A DNA stretch of 64,000 nt from Marinomonas sp. MED121 (GTDB lineage: Bacteria; Pseudomonadota; Gammaproteobacteria; Pseudomonadales; Marinomonadaceae). The stretch spans positions 42,979 through 106,978 of the forward strand of contig NZ_CH672433.1 in the NCBI RefSeq assembly GCF_000153025.1, read 5' to 3'. Each line of letters begins with the position of its first letter. Position 1 is the first letter of the stretch. The notes beneath the pieces are model-generated. The model was not told where the DNA came from and ran no database searches. It was given only the letters and a program-made list of their open reading frames with translations. Below are positions 8,309 to 17,577 of this stretch, one piece after another. The translations under genes were made by a program, and so were the position numbers.

Positions 8309-9055
8309 CTATTCAGGTAGAGATATGTCAAACCCTTTTTGCTCTAAATCCGCCTGACTTTTAGCTCGATATCTGGCTCTAATTTGTGTGCCTTTTGTTT
8401 TTTTAAGGTAATAAAGTAAACAAGCAATATCACCTTCTGGCAAACCCGTTTTTTCAATCAATTCAGGGATTAATTTACTTGTTATATCTTCTTGCTGATT
8501 TTCTATTAAAGGAACACTGGGCACTTCAAACACTTGCCCTTGAACAATTAAATCAACAACTTCACTATAGTTTTTTTCAAATGCTGGCCAGGTTTTGGCT
8601 TCCTCATCTGATTTAAGGCTGTACCAGCCAGTCGTTGCACCAGCATGATAAACAGCAGGGTGTGACCAAGAAAACTCTAATGGATTCACCCGACATTGGC
8701 AGGCTTCTAAATACGCACTTCTAGGGTCATTTAACCCGTAAGCGCTGTAAGCTTTTGCTATTAGCTGTAAAAATTCAGCGATGGTTGGAGGCCAAGCGTA
8801 GGTTTCTTTAGATCGCTCTACCGCATAAGCAAGTAAGGGCTCCTTAAAGCCTTTAATCGCAATTGCCCACTCCCTTTTAGCAAGCTTCACTTCATCTGGA
8901 TTAGCATAAGCAGACGCAAATTTATGAGTATAAACAGCCTTGAAACGCGCAAATAACATATTAACTAAAACACGAGTTTGCTGCTGCGCTTCTTCTTTTG
9001 CTTGTTGATTTTGCTCGCTATTACCAGTCTGTGTCGTGGATGTTTGTGAGTGCAT
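8309..9055 (-). CDS. Phage lambda replication protein P-like helicase loader
   Basis: The 248-residue product resembles phage lambda P and related chromosomal proteins that load DnaB helicase. A polar Gln/Ser-rich N-terminus precedes a helical domain (VLVNMLFARFKAVYTHKFASAY, then AKREWAIAIKGFKEPLLAYAVERS and YAWPPTIAEFLQL), the part typical of P-like proteins. I chose the ATG at 9055; an ATG at 9112 would add 19 residues and deepen the overlap with the upstream DnaT-like gene from 35 to 92 bases. Neither start has a clear ribosome binding site, so translational coupling to the upstream gene is likely. The two genes form a pair, which suggests a shared job in helicase loading at the origin or at restarted forks. 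Confidence 0.65.
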   Translation of the reverse strand: MHSQTSTTQTGNSEQNQQAKEEAQQQTRVLVNMLFARFKAVYTHKFASAYANPDEVKLAKREWAIAIKGFKEPLLAYAVERSKETYAWPPTIAEFLQLIAKAYSAYGLNDPRSAYLEACQCRVNPLEFSWSHPAVYHAGATTGWYSLKSDEEAKTWPAFEKNYSEVVDLIVQGQVFEVPSVPLIENQQEDITSKLIPELIEKTGLPEGDIACLLYYLKKTKGTQIRARYRAKSQADLEQKGFDISLPE

Positions 9056-9947
9056 CGCTAACTTGTTCTTTAGAGGTTCGAGTATTGTATGAGCTGCCTT
9101 GGGTGCCTTCATAAGACGATCGATCCGATTGTTTGTATTGCCATTGGCGTTTTACATATTTAAAAAATTCACTGTTCCAAGTACGTACGTTTTTTCTTTG
9201 CTCTTTAATACGTAAAAGGAATTCAGGCAGTAGCTGAGCGGCAAACTGTCGCTGTATACCCGCCTGTGAAATTTGCTCTATGGTGCTTTCTTCTGGTTGC
9301 CATTGATCTGGCTGACGCGTTCTTTCTTTTTGCTCTAAGTATAAATCAAAGTCAGATACACCACGTCGTTTATCATCTGAGCCTTTTTGCGCAGAAGGCC
9401 AAGAGTTATTTGTAACTCTTGGTAAAGATTCATAACTATTCGAGCGAGTAGTTTGCTCTTTTTTATGAGTAAACTGCATATGAGAACTTGCAAGATTTTT
9501 TCTTTGTTTAAACTCTGTAGCACCTGTCATTGACTGACTGTCATTCGTTTTGGCCTGACGCTGCAATCGGTCCAACTTATTTACTAGCTCATCACTTCCA
9601 TTAGAAGTCTGAGCTAAAACGGGCTTTTGTGCCGCTTCAAAATTATGTGTCGCAGTATGATCAGGCTCTTTTACAGCATGTTGCCCGTCTAACAAAATGG
9701 TTAGCTGCTCACCATTACGTTCAAAGCTTAATAATTGATTTGCTTGCAAACTAGATAAAATTCTTTGCAACATAGGCCCAGTCCAAAAAGGTAGCTGGGC
9801 TGATAAAGTATTTAAATCAAACACTAATGTTCGATTTGAAAGCATAAAAGCATGTTGCTCTAGGAATGAAATTAAAACAGATTCTTCCAAACCAATTTCT
9901 TGGGCAGTACGAAATGAAATGGGTAATATAAAATCGTTATTGGGCAT
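9021..9947 (-). CDS. DnaT-like / lambda O-like primosomal protein
   Basis: The 308 residues fall into three parts. Residues 1-80 look like a winged helix (FILPISFRTAQEIGLEESVLISFLEQHAF to LSSLQANQLLSFER). About 100 residues of polar, probably disordered linker follow. The C-terminal domain starts near WQPEESTIEQISQAGIQRQF and ends with RTWNSEFFKYVKRQWQ, which matches the single-strand-binding C-terminus of DnaT. DnaT helps PriA/PriB reload helicase at stalled forks. The winged-helix start is also what lambda O uses to bind an origin. Its 3' end overlaps the P-like gene. I am confident in the DnaT-like C-terminus and less so in the exact role. Confidence 0.68.
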   Translation of the reverse strand: MPNNDFILPISFRTAQEIGLEESVLISFLEQHAFMLSNRTLVFDLNTLSAQLPFWTGPMLQRILSSLQANQLLSFERNGEQLTILLDGQHAVKEPDHTATHNFEAAQKPVLAQTSNGSDELVNKLDRLQRQAKTNDSQSMTGATEFKQRKNLASSHMQFTHKKEQTTRSNSYESLPRVTNNSWPSAQKGSDDKRRGVSDFDLYLEQKERTRQPDQWQPEESTIEQISQAGIQRQFAAQLLPEFLLRIKEQRKNVRTWNSEFFKYVKRQWQYKQSDRSSYEGTQGSSYNTRTSKEQVSDALTNIHDTDW

Positions 9948-10180
9948 TTGAGTGTTCTACTTCAACCGCGTTTTATCAAACTAGCAGTGTAGCAAACTGA
10001 CTAATTTGAAGCACTAAAAGGATGCTGCTTTTACAAAATTGAGGCTAAACACTTTTTTGTTACAGAGTGATTAAAGCGTATTGACAGGCATTTATCAGAA
10101 ATCTATGCTGAAACTGTGCCGTATAGTTTTATTTTTAAAAACCTTATTTATCGGTCCAACTTTGCCAAGGAGAAAGTTGT

Positions 10181-10498
10181 ATGTATACAATTAATATTAC
10201 TGGTCACCACGTCGACGTCACTCCCGCCTTAAAAGAACACATCAATGAGAAAATGGATAAGTTAGGTAGATTAAGCGATCAAATCACCACTATCCAAGTC
10301 ACACTCATGCAAGATAACAACGAACAAAAAGCAGAGGCCACCATTCATCTTCCAGGTAAGGAGCTATTTGCCGCTGCCATTTCAGAAAATCGCATGTTCC
10401 ATGCAATCGACGCCATGACAGATAAGCTTGCAAGACAAATTGATAAGCACAAGACCAGACAGAATGCGAACCACCAAAAACCCATGGTCGCATCCTAA
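10181..10498 (+). CDS. hpf: Ribosome hibernation-promoting factor (HPF/RaiA family)
   Basis: The 105-residue protein has the HPF/YfiA fold signature: an N-terminal INITGHHVDVTPALKEHINEKMDKL, a central VTLMQDNNEQKAEATIHLPGKELFA and a C-terminal AIDAMTDKLARQIDKHK. It lacks the extra dimerisation domain of long HPF, so it is the short form that binds the decoding centre of idle 70S ribosomes. The start ATG has a strong ribosome binding site (AAGGAGAAAG). The gene stands alone with its own terminator, not in the usual rpoN cluster. Confidence 0.92.
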   Translation: MYTINITGHHVDVTPALKEHINEKMDKLGRLSDQITTIQVTLMQDNNEQKAEATIHLPGKELFAAAISENRMFHAIDAMTDKLARQIDKHKTRQNANHQKPMVAS

Positions 10499-10530
10499 TA
10501 ACTAACCAGACTTTTTTAAGTCCAGCTTCT

Positions 10531-10560
10531 AAAAACACCGCTTAAAGCGGTGTTTTTTTT
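10531..10560 (+). terminator. Intrinsic terminator of hpf
   Basis: The stem AAAAACACCGC/GCGGTGTTTTT with a 5-base loop ends in a run of eight T. It sits 32 bases after the hpf stop. Confidence 0.9.
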
Positions 10561-10694
10561 TACTCAAACCCTAAAATAAGTGAATAGACATAGTTTTTTA
10601 ACAAAGTATCACAACGAATTACGCTCAAAGACTTGAGTTTTAAGCTTTGCATCTCCATATTAGCTATATAGATTTGACCTTAATGGAGATCAAG

Positions 10695-11354
10695 ATGCGT
10701 TACACAGATACAATTAGTACAAATCAAACTCAAGAAGTCGCAAACAAAACCCTAAGAAACACTTATGGGCTTCTTTCAATAACTCTACTTTTTAGTGCTT
10801 TAATGGCGGGTTTGAGCATGTCTCTAAACTTGCCACACCCAGGTATTATCATCACCTTAGTTGGTTTTTATGGTTTGTTATTTATGATCAGCAAATTTCA
10901 AAACAGTGCTCTTGGTATTGTTTTAGTTTTTGCTTTAACCGGTTTCATGGGCATAACCATTGGCCCAATCTTAAACGCATACTTAAGCCTGCCTAATGGC
11001 ACATCTTTGGTAATGAGTGCTTTGGCGTTAACGGGTCTCGCTTTCCTTGGGCTTTCTGCTTATGCACTTATCTCAAAACAAGACTTTAGTTTCTTAAGCG
11101 GCTTTTTAACTGTTGGGGTATTCGTACTCATATTTGCCATGATATTAGGCTTCTTTGTGCAAATGCCAGCGCTACAAATCTTCATATCAGCCGGTTTTGC
11201 TTTATTTTCAGCCGCTATGATTTTATATCAAACAGGTGAAATTGTTCGTGGTGGTGAAACAAACTACATCATGGCAACTGTAACCTTGTTTATCTCTATT
11301 TATAATTTATTTATCAGCCTACTAAGCCTTCTTGGCATGGCAAGAGATGATTAA
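10695..11354 (+). CDS. yccA: Bax inhibitor-1 / YccA family inner-membrane protein
   Basis: The 219-residue protein has seven predicted hydrophobic segments and the BI-1/YccA pattern, including the terminal TLFISIYNLFISLLSLLG. In E. coli YccA is a substrate and modulator of the FtsH protease. I start it at the ATG at 10695, preceded by GGAG, rather than at a TTG 48 bases upstream. It directly precedes tusDCB-tusE, the same order seen in Pseudomonas, though a terminator lies between. Confidence 0.92.
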   Translation: MRYTDTISTNQTQEVANKTLRNTYGLLSITLLFSALMAGLSMSLNLPHPGIIITLVGFYGLLFMISKFQNSALGIVLVFALTGFMGITIGPILNAYLSLPNGTSLVMSALALTGLAFLGLSAYALISKQDFSFLSGFLTVGVFVLIFAMILGFFVQMPALQIFISAGFALFSAAMILYQTGEIVRGGETNYIMATVTLFISIYNLFISLLSLLGMARDD

Positions 11355-11390
11355 TTTTATCTTATAAGATTATTAGATATAAACTTTAAC

Positions 11391-11420
11391 TAAAGGCCGC
11401 TTATGTGGCCTTTAGTTTTT
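11391..11420 (+). terminator. Intrinsic terminator between yccA and tusD
   Basis: The stem TAAAGGCC/GGCCTTTA with an 8-base loop is followed by AGTTTTTC. It would separate yccA from the tus genes at least in part. Confidence 0.75.
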
Positions 11421-11448
11421 CTATTAATAGACATTACTAGGCACTTAC

Positions 11449-11841
11449 ATGCTTTACGCTCTTTTTGTCCATGGCTCCCCTTTCCAAACCAAAGCCTGCC
11501 ACTCAGCTCTCACTTTTGCTAAAGCAATCACTCAAAGCCAAGAACATGAGCTAAAGGGCGTTTTCTTCTATCAGGATGCGGTCTTGCTAGGTAATAGCTT
11601 TATCCAAAATCCAAGAGATGAATTTAATTTGCAAGCTGCATGGCAAAACTTAGCAAAAGAAAATGATTTTGATTTATTCCTTTGCATTGCAGCAGCAGTA
11701 AGGCGTGGCGTGATTAGCTCTGATGAAGGAAAGCGCTATGAGCTAGAATCATCAAATTTAGCTCATGGATTCCAACTTGAGGGACTTGGCTCCTTAGTCT
11801 CTTTGATGAATGATTGTGATAAAACCATTAGCTTTGTGTGA
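11449..11841 (+). CDS. tusD: Sulfurtransferase complex subunit TusD
   Basis: TusD is the sulfur-carrying subunit of the cytoplasmic TusBCD complex, which passes persulfide sulfur from TusA to TusE for 2-thiolation of wobble uridine in tRNA. The 130-residue protein starts LYALFVHGSPF and carries the catalytic cysteine C79 in FLCIAAAVRRGV. Length is the same as in other bacteria. It overlaps no gene but is only 7 bases from tusC, and four tus genes run in one transcription unit. Confidence 0.95.
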   Translation: MLYALFVHGSPFQTKACHSALTFAKAITQSQEHELKGVFFYQDAVLLGNSFIQNPRDEFNLQAAWQNLAKENDFDLFLCIAAAVRRGVISSDEGKRYELESSNLAHGFQLEGLGSLVSLMNDCDKTISFV

Positions 11842-11848
11842 GGGTAAA

Positions 11849-12196
11849 ATGAGCAACATACTGATACACATTACGTCTTCCCCCTACGCTGGGTTCAAAG
11901 TGAAAGAAGCACTAGACCTTGCCATGGTATTAGCCACATTTGAGCAAGAGGTTGATTTAGCCTTCTCAGGTGCTGGCGTATCACTCTTACATCAAGACCA
12001 ACTACCAGATAACGAAAAAGGCAAAGCACTATTTAAGATGTTAGCAAGTTTTGAGTTCTACGATCTTGATAAGCTTTATATTCCTGCTAAGCAAGCTAGC
12101 GCTAAAGAGGTAAAAATATCACCTTTAGCCACACAACTTTCAGAACAAGATTGGGGTAAAATGTTAACCCGATATCAACATACATTTAGGTTTTAA
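11849..12196 (+). CDS. tusC: Sulfurtransferase complex subunit TusC
   Basis: The 115-residue DsrF-like protein (MSNILIHITSSPYAGFKVKEALD, then VDLAFSGAGVSLL) is the structural partner of TusD. It has no cysteine, as is usual for a subunit that does not carry sulfur. The start at 11849 follows a GAGGG ribosome binding site that overlaps the end of tusD; a longer frame from 11810 would overlap tusD by 32 bases and is unlikely. Confidence 0.93.
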   Translation: MSNILIHITSSPYAGFKVKEALDLAMVLATFEQEVDLAFSGAGVSLLHQDQLPDNEKGKALFKMLASFEFYDLDKLYIPAKQASAKEVKISPLATQLSEQDWGKMLTRYQHTFRF

Positions 12197-12198
12197 GC

Positions 12199-12486
12199 AT
12201 GCCTCGACTTCATCAATTAAACCAAGCACAATACATTGAAAACACAGAAAATGAGCTTAAACAAAGTCTAAATCCCCAAGATGCTCTCATTCTCATCGAA
12301 GAGGCAGTATTAAGAACCCTTAATAATGACGCTCTTATAAATTACGCTAAAAGCTTAAACGTAAAAGTTTTCGCACTAGAAGAATATATAGAAAGCTATG
12401 GCATCAAAACCAATAAAGTAGAAATCATTACGCCAGACCAATGGTTAGTATTAACGGCAGATTTTGAACAACATACAGCCTGGTAA
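12199..12486 (+). CDS. tusB: Sulfurtransferase complex subunit TusB
   Basis: This 95-residue DsrH-like protein (LHQLNQ, ALILIEEAVLRTLNN, VKVFALEEYIESYGI) is the third subunit of the TusBCD hexamer. It begins 2 bases after the tusC stop and has the same length as E. coli TusB. Family members are poorly conserved, so the call leans on position as well as on motif. Confidence 0.9.
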   Translation: MPRLHQLNQAQYIENTENELKQSLNPQDALILIEEAVLRTLNNDALINYAKSLNVKVFALEEYIESYGIKTNKVEIITPDQWLVLTADFEQHTAW

Positions 12487-12493
12487 AAACCAT

Positions 12494-12814
12494 ATGAATT
12501 CATACGAATCACTATTAGATAATGAAGGCTACCTTATAGACCTTAAAAATTGGTCTGAGGAACTTGCTAGCTACCTCGCCGAACAAGAAGAGATGGAATT
12601 AACCCAAGCTCATTGGGAGATTATCTTGCTATTAAGAGACTTCTACCAAGAGTATGAAGTCTCACCAGCCATGAGACCCTTAGTAAAAGCAGTAGGTAAA
12701 AAACTAGGTGCAGATAAAGGTAAAAGCATGTATCTCATGCAACTTTTCCCAGGAAGTCCAGCGAAACTTATTGCAAAACTTGCAGGTTTACCTAAACCCG
12801 CAAATTGCCTTTAA
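12494..12814 (+). CDS. tusE: Sulfur relay protein TusE (DsrC family)
   Basis: TusE accepts sulfur from TusD and hands it to MnmA. The 106-residue protein shows the DsrC pattern: DNEGYLIDLKNWSEELASYLA, ITHWEI-like TQAHWEIILLLRDFYQEY and the flexible tail ending NCL. The penultimate cysteine C105 is the active residue. The start at 12494 follows tusB by 7 bases; an upstream in-frame ATG at 12464 lies inside tusB and is less likely. Its downstream target MnmA is encoded at 27772-28905. Confidence 0.95.
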   Translation: MNSYESLLDNEGYLIDLKNWSEELASYLAEQEEMELTQAHWEIILLLRDFYQEYEVSPAMRPLVKAVGKKLGADKGKSMYLMQLFPGSPAKLIAKLAGLPKPANCL

Positions 12815-12828
12815 AAAATACCAGAGCA

Positions 12829-13578
12829 TCATTTCGCGTCGGTATTAAACCAAGATAAGCGCTGTTGAAGCTTTACCACATCACCAATAATTAGAAGGCT
12901 TGGGGATTTAACGTCATTATCTATAACAAGCTGAGTAATATCAGCAATGGTTGATGTAAATACCCGCTGCGCATCTGTGGTCCCTTTTTCAACCACAGCT
13001 ACCGGCATAGATTCTTTCATGCCATGTTGAACCAACTTCTCTGCGGTTTCAGCAAGCCCTGTTAATCCCATATAAATAACGAGAGTTTGGGCAGGATAAA
13101 CAAGTTCGTTCCAAGGAAGGTCTGTTGACCCATCTTTGAGGTGTCCTGTAACAAAGCGCACAGATTGGGCATAATCACGATGTGTTAATGGGATACCAGC
13201 ATAAGCGGCACAACCCGCGGCTGCAGTGACACCAGGGATTACCTCAAACGCAACACCAGCATCAACTAACTCTTCAATTTCTTCACCGCCACGCCCAAAT
13301 ATAAAGGGGTCTCCACCCTTTAAGCGAACAACGTTTTTACCTTCATTGGCTTTTTCGCATAGCAGCTTATTAATATCTTCTTGTGGAAGGCTGTGCTTAG
13401 ATTTCGCCTTGCCTACATACAAGGCTTCAGCAGCTTGCGGAATCAATGCAATAATTTGATCCCCTACAAGACGGTCATATAACACCACATCCGCTTGAGT
13501 TAAAACCCTATGAGCCTTCATTGTTAATAGCTCAGGATCTCCAGGGCCACCCCCAACTAAATAAACCTTACCAGTCAT
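12829..13578 (-). CDS. cobA: Uroporphyrinogen-III C-methyltransferase
   Basis: The enzyme methylates uroporphyrinogen III twice with S-adenosylmethionine to give precorrin-2 on the way to siroheme or cobalamin. The 249 residues show the family motifs: [18 protein letters not shown] (SAM site), [24 protein letters not shown] and [22 protein letters not shown]. There is no CysG N-terminal dehydrogenase domain, so this is the single-domain form. It converges with tusE; only 14 bases separate the stop codons. Confidence 0.95.
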   Translation of the reverse strand: MTGKVYLVGGGPGDPELLTMKAHRVLTQADVVLYDRLVGDQIIALIPQAAEALYVGKAKSKHSLPQEDINKLLCEKANEGKNVVRLKGGDPFIFGRGGEEIEELVDAGVAFEVIPGVTAAAGCAAYAGIPLTHRDYAQSVRFVTGHLKDGSTDLPWNELVYPAQTLVIYMGLTGLAETAEKLVQHGMKESMPVAVVEKGTTDAQRVFTSTIADITQLVIDNDVKSPSLLIIGDVVKLQQRLSWFNTDAK

Positions 13579-13599
13579 ATCTCTCTCAAATATTTAGTC

Positions 13600-13629
13600 A
13601 AAAAAAACGCCTCTTATTGAAGAGGCGCC
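13600..13629 (-). terminator. Intrinsic terminator of serS
   Basis: On the minus strand a CGCCTCTT/AAGAGGCG stem with a 5-base loop is followed by eight T. It lies between serS and cobA and separates their transcripts. Confidence 0.85.
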
Positions 13630-13656
13630 TTTCATTCATTAGTCAACATTCACTAA

Positions 13657-15027
<1,371 letters not shown>

Positions 15028-15111
15028 TCAACTATGAATAAATACTTTTAGGGGGAGTATATTACTACGAAAAACTTGAAATTGAGCAAGAAGATTTCTG
15101 ATATTCACTAA

Positions 15112-15486
15112 TTAAATCAATCTCGCCACAAAAATTCCAATTAAGCTTGCCATAACACCACAAAAACAGCTTAAAAATAAATAACTAAAGGCACTCAACC
15201 AGGCTTGCTGGTTAAGTAATACAACGATCTCTAATGAAAATGTTGAAAAAGTGGTAAACGCACCTAAGAAGCCAACAACCAATAATGGCCGATATGCTTC
15301 TAGAAAATGCAAACGCTCAGCCATCATGACAAATAAAACGCCGATAAAAAAACAACCAATAATGTTAATGGAAAACGTCGCCCAAGGAAGAGCTCCTTGA
15401 TTATATTGAGCGAAGTATTTACTGATAGAAAAGCGACCCATTGCACCCAATGCTCCGCCCAAAGCAACCATTAAATATACACTCAT
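15112..15486 (-). CDS. crcB: Fluoride efflux channel CrcB/Fluc
   Basis: The 124-residue inner-membrane protein has four hydrophobic segments and the Fluc motifs GALGAMGRF, NIIGCFFIG and GFLGAFTTFSTFS. Dimers form fluoride-selective channels. I looked for a fluoride riboswitch in the 93 bases upstream and did not recognise one. Its place between rarA and serS is the Pseudomonas arrangement. Confidence 0.96.
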   Translation of the reverse strand: MSVYLMVALGGALGAMGRFSISKYFAQYNQGALPWATFSINIIGCFFIGVLFVMMAERLHFLEAYRPLLVVGFLGAFTTFSTFSLEIVVLLNQQAWLSAFSYLFLSCFCGVMASLIGIFVARLI

Positions 15487-15579
15487 ATTTATTTTGATAC
15501 CTTACTAGCTATGTTTCAATATTGGTTGAGCTGTATCACTCTTCAGCATAAGGAGCGAACGTTTAGAGCAAAGGAGCAT

Positions 15580-16926
15580 TCAATGATCATCATATCGCTT
15601 CTTAGTACTCGCTTGATTCTGCGCCTCTAACCAAGCCATTTTTTCTGAGATTTTTTTCTCAAGTCCTCTATCAGTAGGCTGATAAAAAGTATGCCCTTCT
15701 AATTCAGGGGGTAAATATGATTCACCGGCAGCAAAGGCATTATCTTCATTATGAGCGTATCGGTAATCTTCTCCATGGCCCATTTCTTTTGCCAATTTCG
15801 TTGGTGCATTCCTTAAATGGTTAGGAACATCGTAACTTGGCTGATCAGCCACACTGGACATCGCTTGATTAAAGGCTAAATAAACCGCATTACTTTTGGG
15901 CGCACAAGCCAAGTAAACTGCCGCTTGAGCAATCGCCCTATTCCCCTCACCAGGACCAACTCGATGAAACACATCCCATGCATTTAAAGCAATTTGAAGG
16001 GCTCTCGGGTCTGCATTGCCAACATCTTCTGAAGCGATAGCCAATAAACGCCTAGCAATGTAAAGGGGATCACAACCGCCATCCAACATGCGAGCCATCC
16101 AATAAAGAGCGCCATCTGCCGAAGATCCTCGAACAGATTTATGAAAAGCAGAAATTTGATCATAAAAAGCATCCCCCCCTTTATCAAAAGCACGATAAGA
16201 CTGACCTAGCACATCAATTAACTGTGCTTCGGTCACCTGCTGAAAGTCACCTTCTTGAGAGGACATATCAACCAAGACTTCAAGCAGATTGAGTGAGCGT
16301 CTCACATCACCGTCGGCGGCATGGGCAATGGCATCAATAAAACGCGCTTCGATTTGGATATTTTCTTTGCCATAACCATGCTCAGAATCATTTAAGGCAC
16401 GCTCTAAACCCGTTCGAATAATGTCTTGCGATGGTTTTTTTAAACTATAAACCCTAGCTCTTGAGAGTAAGGCTGAATTTAATTCAAAGGCAGGGTTTTC
16501 AGTTGTTGCACCAATAAATAAAAAAGTGCCATCTTCAATAAAAGGTAAAAACGCATCTTGCTGAGACTTATTAAACCTATGCACCTCATCAACAAAAAGC
16601 ACCGTTTGCCCAGCATTCATCATTTTATGCTGCTTGGCTTGCTCTACCGCTGCTCTAATGTCTTTGACACCAGACATCACCGCCGATAACTCTAAAAAAT
16701 GAGCCTGTAACTGATGAGATAATAATTTGGCAAACGTTGTTTTACCAACCCCAGGTGCCCCCCAGAGTATAAAGGAATGACAACGCCCCGTTTCTATCAT
16801 GCGTTTAAGCGGTTTACCTTCACCTACAAGGTGCTCTTGACCAAGATAATCTGAAAGTTGCCTTGGGCGCATACGAGCCGCTAACGGCTCATAAAGATCC
16901 CATTGACTCTCAAATAAATCCTGCAT
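15580..16926 (-). CDS. rarA: Replication-associated recombination protein A
   Basis: RarA is an AAA+ ATPase acting at stalled replication forks and related to clamp loaders. The 448 residues carry Walker [13 protein letters not shown], Walker [14 protein letters not shown], sensor 1 [10 protein letters not shown] and the C-terminal tetramerisation region ([24 protein letters not shown]). The start codon shares one base with the lolA stop, so the two are translationally coupled. The order lolA-rarA is conserved widely in gammaproteobacteria. Confidence 0.97.
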   Translation of the reverse strand: MQDLFESQWDLYEPLAARMRPRQLSDYLGQEHLVGEGKPLKRMIETGRCHSFILWGAPGVGKTTFAKLLSHQLQAHFLELSAVMSGVKDIRAAVEQAKQHKMMNAGQTVLFVDEVHRFNKSQQDAFLPFIEDGTFLFIGATTENPAFELNSALLSRARVYSLKKPSQDIIRTGLERALNDSEHGYGKENIQIEARFIDAIAHAADGDVRRSLNLLEVLVDMSSQEGDFQQVTEAQLIDVLGQSYRAFDKGGDAFYDQISAFHKSVRGSSADGALYWMARMLDGGCDPLYIARRLLAIASEDVGNADPRALQIALNAWDVFHRVGPGEGNRAIAQAAVYLACAPKSNAVYLAFNQAMSSVADQPSYDVPNHLRNAPTKLAKEMGHGEDYRYAHNEDNAFAAGESYLPPELEGHTFYQPTDRGLEKKISEKMAWLEAQNQASTKKRYDDH

Positions 16927-17549
16927 TAAGCACCTTCTTTTATTAGGCCAGACTCAACAATCAGATCCACTTCAGCAGGTAAGTCCACTTGAAAATTACC
17001 ATCAGCAACACCATCGTGTGATTCCACATTTTTAAACTCAATCACAGTCGTCTGCCCTAAGCTATCTTGAATACTCATCGCTTCAATGGCATTTTGTCTA
17101 AAGGACAGGGTAAGTGTCGAAAATAAGTCAACCTCTTCCTTTGGTTCAAGTCGAAACCTCTGCTCTCCCAGTTGAGAGATATTGTAATGGGGCAAGACTT
17201 CATTAGCAGGCTGACCTAGAAGTGCTGCAGGAGAATTCCCCAAAGCCCCTTCTAAAGGCTTTTGAGTTGCTTGCTCAAGGTCAACATCCCATATTGTAAT
17301 CCACTCACCATTGGATATGATACGTTGTGGAAACGGGGTAATTGTATCCCAGACAAATCGATTGGGTTCTGCCAATAAAAAAACACCTTCGTTTGCTTGC
17401 AGTTGCTCGCCCTGCTCATCATAGGTCACTTGTCTAAATTCACCCTCAATATTACGGTTCGTTTCTAATAATTGAGTTAACAATTCAGTTGCAGCCATAC
17501 TATTTATTGAAAAAAGGATCGCTAATAACACCACTATTTTTTGCATCAT
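16926..17549 (-). CDS. lolA: Outer-membrane lipoprotein carrier protein LolA
   Basis: LolA ferries lipoproteins across the periplasm from LolCDE to LolB. The 207-residue precursor has a signal peptide ([20 protein letters not shown]) and the LolA fold motifs ([41 protein letters not shown]). Two adjacent ATG codons could each start it. It lies 28 bases downstream of ftsK. Confidence 0.95.
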   Translation of the reverse strand: MMQKIVVLLAILFSINSMAATELLTQLLETNRNIEGEFRQVTYDEQGEQLQANEGVFLLAEPNRFVWDTITPFPQRIISNGEWITIWDVDLEQATQKPLEGALGNSPAALLGQPANEVLPHYNISQLGEQRFRLEPKEEVDLFSTLTLSFRQNAIEAMSIQDSLGQTTVIEFKNVESHDGVADGNFQVDLPAEVDLIVESGLIKEGA

Positions 17550-17577
17550 TTAATCTTCTACTTAAACCTATTAAACC

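Noticed and set aside
15487..15579. Fluoride riboswitch upstream of crcB
   Set aside because: The region is only 93 bases and I did not recognise the conserved motif.
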